The notes under the pieces were generated by a model, which had not been told where the DNA came from, did not search any database, and worked only from the letters and a program-made list of their open reading frames with translations. This document shows positions 59,950 through 64,000 of a stretch of DNA of 64,000 nt, one piece after another. Source of the DNA: Myxococcales bacterium 68-20 (lineage in GTDB: Bacteria > Myxococcota_A > Polyangia > Polyangiales > Polyangiaceae). Location: NCBI GenBank assembly GCA_001899635.1, contig MKVQ01000020.1, positions 36,030 through 100,029 of the forward strand, written 5' to 3'. The position numbers and the translations under genes were made by a program. Each line of letters begins with the position of its first letter. Within the stretch, counting starts at the first letter, position 1.

Positions 59950-61122
59950 ATGGGTCAGGCCCTCTTGCTTCGTCGTATCGCGACGCTCGTCGTCGCGACC
60001 TGCCTCGTTAGCGCGGGGGGCGCCTGCTCGTCCGGGCGCGAGATTTTGGCGAGGGACAACACTCCCCCTCCGGCCTTCGACCCAGAGCCTCGTCCCGACG
60101 CCGGTCCGGAGGAGCCTGCCGAGCTTTGTCCCTCGACGAAGTGTCCTCCTGGGCGTGTGGCCTGTCCGAGCAAGCCATTCCCCTGCGGCGTGGATCTCTC
60201 GTCCGACCCAGACAACTGTGGAGCTTGTGGCATCCGCTGCCGCCAGGACGGGGACTTCCTGGAGAAGTTTCATGCCATCATGACGTGCTCCGAAGGGGCA
60301 TGCCTCTTGGTGTGCAAGCCCGGATACGCCGACTGCAACGGCAACGTCGAGGACGGCTGCGAAGTCGAGATCCTCGAAAATAAGGACAACTGCGGGGCGT
60401 GCGGGAATGTCTGCAATGACTTTTGCAAGTCAGGCAGATGCGGCTGCCAAGGTTCTGCCACCTACTGCCCAGGAGTCGGCTGCGTATCGCTCCATTCCAG
60501 CGATGCCAACTGCGGGGCGTGCGGAGAGGCCTGCCCGGAGAGCAACAAGCCCCCTTTGCCGCCGGAGCATTACGCCTACTACGGCTGCATGTTCGGGGTC
60601 TGTGATCGGCCGAAGTGCGAGCCGCCGCGCGCCGACTGCAACAACGACTTGGGGAATCCCGACGGCGACGGCTGCGAGGTCGCGGACGTCAGGACCGACG
60701 CGAAGAACTGCGGATCGTGCGGGAACGAGTGCGGCGCCGACGAGATTTGCATGTCGGGCAAGTGCGTGTGCCCGTGCGGAGCCCCTTGCTTCAACGTCAA
60801 CGCCGACCCGCAGAACTGCGGCCTCTGCGGCTGGGTCTGCCCTGGCGACAACCGCTCGAGCTTCTCGGAAGCCGTGTCGCTCGGCGCCGTCGACCCCGCG
60901 CACGGCAAACCGATCTGTGATCAAGGCGTCTGCGGATATCGCTGTTCGAGCCATTGGGGCGATTGTGACGCGGACATCGCGAACGGTTGCGAGACGAACC
61001 TCCTCGTCGATCCGCACAACTGCGGAGCCTGTGGCGTTCGGTGCGACGGCATCGAAGGTCAGGCATGCGTCAATGGTCAGTGCCTCATGGAGGCGTGTTC
61101 CGGTTCAGGAGAAGCCAAATGA
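59950..61122 (+). CDS. Cys-rich lipoprotein with NCGACG repeats
   Basis: This is a 390-residue lipoprotein (GGAC, Cys26). It consists of about seven repeats of the type DxxNCGACGxxC...GxC, for example DPDNCGACGIRCR, NKDNCGACGNVCN and PHNCGACGVRCDG, with intervening CKPGYADCNGNVEDGCE blocks. This repeat type occurs in many Polyangiales surface proteins and likely forms linked disulphide modules. It is the first gene of a four-gene overlapping lipoprotein operon. The repeats give variable length, but this copy is in frame throughout. Confidence 0.8.
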   Translation: MGQALLLRRIATLVVATCLVSAGGACSSGREILARDNTPPPAFDPEPRPDAGPEEPAELCPSTKCPPGRVACPSKPFPCGVDLSSDPDNCGACGIRCRQDGDFLEKFHAIMTCSEGACLLVCKPGYADCNGNVEDGCEVEILENKDNCGACGNVCNDFCKSGRCGCQGSATYCPGVGCVSLHSSDANCGACGEACPESNKPPLPPEHYAYYGCMFGVCDRPKCEPPRADCNNDLGNPDGDGCEVADVRTDAKNCGSCGNECGADEICMSGKCVCPCGAPCFNVNADPQNCGLCGWVCPGDNRSSFSEAVSLGAVDPAHGKPICDQGVCGYRCSSHWGDCDADIANGCETNLLVDPHNCGACGVRCDGIEGQACVNGQCLMEACSGSGEAK

Positions 61123-62300
61123 GACTCGGCTGGATCGGACTCGCCGGCGCCGTCAGCGTTGCTGTGCCCCTCGCATGCGCCAGCCAGGGAGACGACGGCC
61201 CCGACGGACCGGACGACACGGGGAGCAGTGGTCGCATCCCGGTGGTAGACGCTTCCGAAGAGAGGGCTGACGCCGAGGTCGACGCGGAAGCGGGCATCGA
61301 CACATGCGCCGCTTTTGGGCTCTGCGTCGCACCAACTCCCATCGATTCGAGCATCAACCTGACGTCGATCTGGGGCTCGAGCGCCAGTGATGTATGGGCC
61401 GTCGGCACGAACCGTACGGTGCTCCACTACGACGGTTCCAAGTGGGAGAAGCACGTCATCAAGGACGACTCCACGGCGCCGGTCACGATGCGAGCCGTTT
61501 GGGTCGGCGGCCCCGACGACGTGTGGATCGCCGACGGTCTCGTTCTCCGTCACTCCAAGGGGTGGAAGGGGGATGCCACGGAATGGTCGTCCCTCGGCTT
61601 CCATCCGTCCCACTTGAACGCGCCCCTCGGCCTCAGTGGGAGGGACGGCATCGTCTGGATCGCGCGTCTCGGCTGGGCTCAATACGATCCCCCCGGGTCG
61701 CTCATCAAGTGCAGCGGCTGGGGCGAGGATGACGTTCTCGTCGACGCGGAGCGGCTGGGGTTCAGCGGAGACTACGACCGGTTCTTCGCTTCTGGCTATG
61801 AGACGGTGGCCATGACTCGCCCAGACGAAGTGTGGGCGACGAGCGCCGGCATTTCGCAGTTGTCAGGCTCGCGCGTCGTCCGCGTCGTCCGTTCGGATGG
61901 CGACCCTTCGGTGTGGCGTCACGAAGAATTCGATAGTCGTACCGCAAGGCAGCTCTACGGCATCTGGGGAGACGAAAACGCCGTCTGGCTCGTTGGCGAA
62001 GGGGGAACCATACGCCGGGTAACACCCGACGCGATCCCGTCGAGAGCGTTCGAGGTCGTCGGGGCTCCTGTGACCCACACGCTCCGAGGCGTGTTCGGTT
62101 TTGGTCGCGACGACGTCTGGGCGGTCGGCGATGAGAGCACCATCCTGCATTGGGACGGGCAGGCCTGGACGAAGATCGCGACGCCCTTCGACGACGCACG
62201 CCTGAAGCCACGGCTCTTCGGGGTCTGGGGAAGCTCGAAGACCGATTTGTGGATTGCCGGAAGCGGCGTGGTGCTCCACTTCCAGAGGAGAGGATTGTGA
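61119..62300 (+). CDS. Beta-propeller-like lipoprotein
   Basis: This is a 393-residue lipoprotein (PLAC, Cys20) with an acidic linker (residues 25-65) and repeats of the type SIWGSSASDVWAVGTNRTVL, then AVWVGGPDDVWIADG, GVFGFGRDDVWAVGDESTIL and GVWGSSKTDLWIAGSG. This is the same blade pattern as in the gene at 29414-30535, so the two are related. The ATG overlaps the upstream stop (ATGA) and the stop overlaps the next GTG. It is probably a surface-exposed binding protein. Confidence 0.78.
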   Translation: MRLGWIGLAGAVSVAVPLACASQGDDGPDGPDDTGSSGRIPVVDASEERADAEVDAEAGIDTCAAFGLCVAPTPIDSSINLTSIWGSSASDVWAVGTNRTVLHYDGSKWEKHVIKDDSTAPVTMRAVWVGGPDDVWIADGLVLRHSKGWKGDATEWSSLGFHPSHLNAPLGLSGRDGIVWIARLGWAQYDPPGSLIKCSGWGEDDVLVDAERLGFSGDYDRFFASGYETVAMTRPDEVWATSAGISQLSGSRVVRVVRSDGDPSVWRHEEFDSRTARQLYGIWGDENAVWLVGEGGTIRRVTPDAIPSRAFEVVGAPVTHTLRGVFGFGRDDVWAVGDESTILHWDGQAWTKIATPFDDARLKPRLFGVWGSSKTDLWIAGSGVVLHFQRRGL

Positions 62301-63523
62301 TCTTCGTTCATCGCGTGAAGGCTCTCGGCGTCAGCACAGCCTTCGTCCTCAGCTTCGTCTTCGCTTGCGCGGATAGCGAGGTCGCGTCGGATCCACCGCC
62401 TGTGCTCGCGCCCGACGCGGGCCCTGAGATCCTTCCCGATGCAGGGGGCGAGGATGTGCCCGATGCAAACAGCGCTGGGCCAAGTCACTGCAGCCGCGGC
62501 GGATTCTGCTACGTGACCATGCCCGTCCTGTCACCCCTCGTAGCGGTTTCAGCCTCGAGTATCGACGACGCATGGATGCTCACCAAGGATACGCAGAGCG
62601 TCCTACGTTGGGACGGCACGTCGTTGAAGCAAGCTTACGAGTACATGGGGACAGATCCCGCGGCGATCACCTTCCGGGCGCTTTGGGCAGAGAAGAAAGA
62701 CGACGTGTGGGGCGTGGCCACGGCCAATGACCGCTATTTCATCGTCCGCTATGCGCCAAATGGCAATGGGCCGGCAGAGTTCCGAGAGTTTCCGACGGAG
62801 GAGTCCGCCCCGACCAACCTACCCATCACATGGGTGAACAGCGTCTGGGGCACGCCCTCGTCGCGCGCCCTATGGGTAGCCGCCGGTCAGACGATCTTGC
62901 GCTTTCGCGACGATGGCACCGACACGCTCCCCGTCGAGCGCTTCCGGCTGACGGGCGGCAGCGAAGGAGCATATCAGTGGTTCTCCGTTTGGGGCTTCGG
63001 AGACAATGATGTCTACGTCGGCGGAGCCGCCTACAACCGGTCTTTTGCCACGCCAGCCATTGCTCACTATGACGGCAAAACCTGGTCGATCAAACACCTC
63101 GAGTCGACCAACGAGACCATCTACTCGCTCCGAGGAACGGCCGTCGGCCAAACTCGCCAGCTTTGGTACTCGCGATGGCGAGACCCCAAAGCCATCTCCA
63201 CGCGCGTCGTGCCGATTGGCGCAAATGGGCAGCTTGGCAATGAATCGTTCGGTTCAGACACTCCGTCGTGCAACGGCCGCATCGGCGCGGCGATATCGCC
63301 AACCGATGGCTGGTTCTCCAACGGCCTCCTCGTCTGCCGATGGACGGGAACGAAGCTCGAGGACGTCCCCACGTCCCTCGACGGTCGTCCCGTTGTCGAG
63401 CAAGTGAACGGGATCTGGGCGGGCGGCGCGGACGATGCCTGGATCGTCGGCGCTTCCGCGACGGGGACGGGCGGTTTCGCTGCATTGCGAACGCGCGCAA
63501 CGGCAGAGGGAGCCAAGCCATGA
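62297..63523 (+). CDS. Second beta-propeller-like lipoprotein
   Basis: This is a 408-residue lipoprotein (VFAC, Cys24) starting with GTG after GAGGAGAGG. The body has less regular blade repeats: SASSIDDAWMLTKDTQSVLR, ALWAEKKDDVWGVATAN, NSVWGTPSSRALWVAAGQT and WAGGADDAWIVGASATG. A paralogue of the preceding gene. The overlap of GTG with the upstream stop, and of its stop with the next ATG, indicates translational coupling in the operon. Confidence 0.76.
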   Translation: MIFVHRVKALGVSTAFVLSFVFACADSEVASDPPPVLAPDAGPEILPDAGGEDVPDANSAGPSHCSRGGFCYVTMPVLSPLVAVSASSIDDAWMLTKDTQSVLRWDGTSLKQAYEYMGTDPAAITFRALWAEKKDDVWGVATANDRYFIVRYAPNGNGPAEFREFPTEESAPTNLPITWVNSVWGTPSSRALWVAAGQTILRFRDDGTDTLPVERFRLTGGSEGAYQWFSVWGFGDNDVYVGGAAYNRSFATPAIAHYDGKTWSIKHLESTNETIYSLRGTAVGQTRQLWYSRWRDPKAISTRVVPIGANGQLGNESFGSDTPSCNGRIGAAISPTDGWFSNGLLVCRWTGTKLEDVPTSLDGRPVVEQVNGIWAGGADDAWIVGASATGTGGFAALRTRATAEGAKP

Positions 63524-64000
63524 CGCCGCGTCGGGTAGCGATCGGAGCTTTCCTCACGGCTGGATGGCTCGTCCTCGCATGTACGACCGTGGTGGTGGAG
63601 GACCCGTTGCCTCAGACCCCCACCCCAGACGCATTCGTTCCGCCAACGCCGCCCGATGCGAGCGTGCCGGAGGTCGTCACGCGCGATGCCGGCGAGCCTC
63701 GCCGCCTCGATGTGACTTGCGAGAAGGACCCCTGCTACGTCTCGGTCAGCGGCAACGGCGGTCGGCACTTCTGCGGACTGCTGAAGGACGGCACCGTGCG
63801 GTGCTGGGGACGAGACACGATGGTCAGCGGGCCGGCGCCCGGGGGCGGCGTGAAGAGCGACGGAGCCCTCGGTCGAGGTAAACCCGTCTCGATAGTCGAG
63901 GGCGCGACGCCGGCGCCGGTCGTCGGTCTCGAGGATGTAACGCAGATCAGCGTCGGCCCGAATCTCGGCACCTGCGCGCGCAAGTCGGACGGCTCGGTGG
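63520..64000 (+). CDS. RCC1-repeat lipoprotein (partial, runs off the right edge)
   Basis: The gene starts at ATG 63520, overlapping the previous stop, and continues past the window end without a stop. Lipobox LVLAC (Cys21) is followed by a Pro/Thr/Asp linker and the beginning of RCC1-type repeats: GRHFCGLLKDGTVRCWGRD, then VTQISVGPNLGTCARKSDG. In complete members seven such repeats form a seven-bladed propeller. It is the fourth gene of the operon. The C-terminal part cannot be judged. Confidence 0.8.
   Translation, partial: MTPRRVAIGAFLTAGWLVLACTTVVVEDPLPQTPTPDAFVPPTPPDASVPEVVTRDAGEPRRLDVTCEKDPCYVSVSGNGGRHFCGLLKDGTVRCWGRDTMVSGPAPGGGVKSDGALGRGKPVSIVEGATPAPVVGLEDVTQISVGPNLGTCARKSDGSV

Overview
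The window comes from a very GC-rich genome whose gene style points to a Myxococcota bacterium, most likely Polyangiales. The evidence is a secreted metalloprotease ending in a MYXO-CTERM sorting tail, about 18 predicted lipoproteins (many rich in Cys and Asp), a Ser/Thr protein kinase in an operon with a TPR protein, beta-propeller and RCC1-type lipoproteins, and a eukaryote-like multifunctional beta-oxidation enzyme. This is a family-level inference; no marker gene here fixes the species.

Left part (1-11.5 kb): the start of a probable holin-X-like membrane protein, a small proline-rich protein, a zinc alcohol dehydrogenase, and a tightly overlapping seven-gene cation/proton antiporter operon (1987-6420). 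The gene order of that operon matches the membrane module of membrane-bound hydrogenases (Mbh A to H), with no large MrpA and with the E and F modules fused. Small hydrophilic proteins, a frameshifted lipoprotein, a LuxR-type regulator, a serine hydrolase, a secreted conserved protein and a DUF4336 protein follow.

Middle part (11.7-33 kb): a short zinc-finger anti-sigma-like gene, a VWA lipoprotein, a Cys-rich lipoprotein with a formylglycine-generating-enzyme-like domain, a U32 peptidase/RNA-modification family protein, an EamA transporter, a large alpha/beta-hydrolase lipoprotein, an AgrE/ArgZ-type ornithine cyclodeaminase, and a membrane spermidine-synthase-like protein split into two overlapping genes. 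Next come a kinase, a TPR/PEGA protein and two paralogous MopE-type metal-binding-motif lipoproteins, then an operon combining a copper type II (PHM-like) monooxygenase lipoprotein with two partner lipoproteins.

Lipid and quinone section (34-41.9 kb): an SCPx-type thiolase follows a MFE-2-like protein (SDR, hydratase 2 and three SCP2 domains). Tandem palindromic repeats lie between them. A COQ4-family gene is divergent from a TetR regulator across two GACAnnnnTGTC sites. An ArsR regulator with two SRPBCC proteins follows, its own inverted repeat covering the start codon.

Right part (41.9-64 kb): an ABC-2 exporter, the MYXO-CTERM metalloprotease, an SRP (4.5S) RNA gene, an RNase E/G whose S1 domain is split by a long acidic then Arg/Gly-rich insert, a PilZ protein, a DUF4398/OmpA lipoprotein pair, two large or Cys-rich lipoproteins and an SLC13/TrkA-C transporter. 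An ECF sigma factor with a TPR-containing membrane partner follows, and then a four-gene overlapping lipoprotein operon that runs off the right edge.
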